A stretch of DNA of 33,281 nucleotides from Thermodesulfovibrio yellowstonii (GTDB taxonomy: Bacteria > Nitrospirota > Thermodesulfovibrionia > Thermodesulfovibrionales > Dissulfurispiraceae), in assembly GCA_020724365.1 (NCBI GenBank), contig DYHD01000017.1:3258-36538 (forward strand). The letters run 5' to 3'. The notes under the pieces were generated by a model. It was not told the DNA's origin and did no database searches. It saw nothing but the letters and a program-made list of their open reading frames with translations. This document shows, piece by piece, positions 33,276 through 33,281 of this stretch; positions within the stretch are counted from its first letter, which is position 1, and each line of letters begins with the position of its first letter. A program made the position numbers and the translations under genes.

Positions 33276-33281
33276 TCAAAG

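Overview
This window is AT-rich, gene-dense bacterial chromosome made almost entirely of housekeeping and metabolic genes. It includes a GT28-type glycosyltransferase, HtrA, FtsH, HtpX, a futalosine-pathway menaquinone gene (mqnD), an NtrY/NtrX two-component pair preceded by a DUF4390 protein, a TrpB2-type tryptophan synthase and CcdA-type redox membrane proteins. That mix fits an anaerobic or microaerophilic Gram-negative lineage such as Nitrospirota (Thermodesulfovibrionia-like) or a deltaproteobacterial relative. This assignment is inference from gene content; there is no rRNA in the window.

Layout. 1-5467 (minus): envelope and protein-quality genes, htpX, a small membrane protein with 11-residue repeats, ftsH, htrA, and a glycosyltransferase cut by the window edge. 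5740-7396 (minus): adenosine-specific kinase, mqnD and a YajD-like HNH protein. 7525-11649 (plus): DUF4390 protein, NtrY-like kinase and NtrX-like sigma-54 activator behind an extended -10 promoter. 11672-12416 (minus): panD and a Pro-Arg-His tRNA cluster with a near-consensus promoter. 12709-17154 (plus): an Old-Yellow-Enzyme-family reductase overlapping a thioredoxin-fold/CcdA-like fusion, then MOSC, MogA/MoaB and CcdA. 17195-18834 (minus): an AcuC-like deacetylase overlapping an unknown gene. 19374-23417 (plus): rpsO, pnp and an M16 peptidase, closed by a perfect convergent terminator. 23588-24532 (minus): a ferritin-like protein and a CBS-domain protein carrying a Cys/His insertion, behind a consensus promoter. 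25184-28372 (plus): a large PEP-synthase-like protein with a replaced C-terminal half. 28419-30196 (minus): a stand-alone pyruvate-kinase C-domain protein and prmA. 30354-30728 (plus): queF. 30697-33084 (minus): trpB2, a small Cys-rich protein and trpF.

No insertion sequence, prophage, CRISPR array or classical defence locus is visible. The non-coding space instead carries several short inverted-repeat (MITE- or REP-like) elements of at least three families, one of which lies between a good promoter and its gene. The most unusual items are the PEP-utilising fusion protein with a laminin-G-like tail, the ferritin-like/CBS operon with its structured leader and possible metal site, the thioredoxin-CcdA fusion, and a possible small ORF that fills the rpsO-pnp gap.
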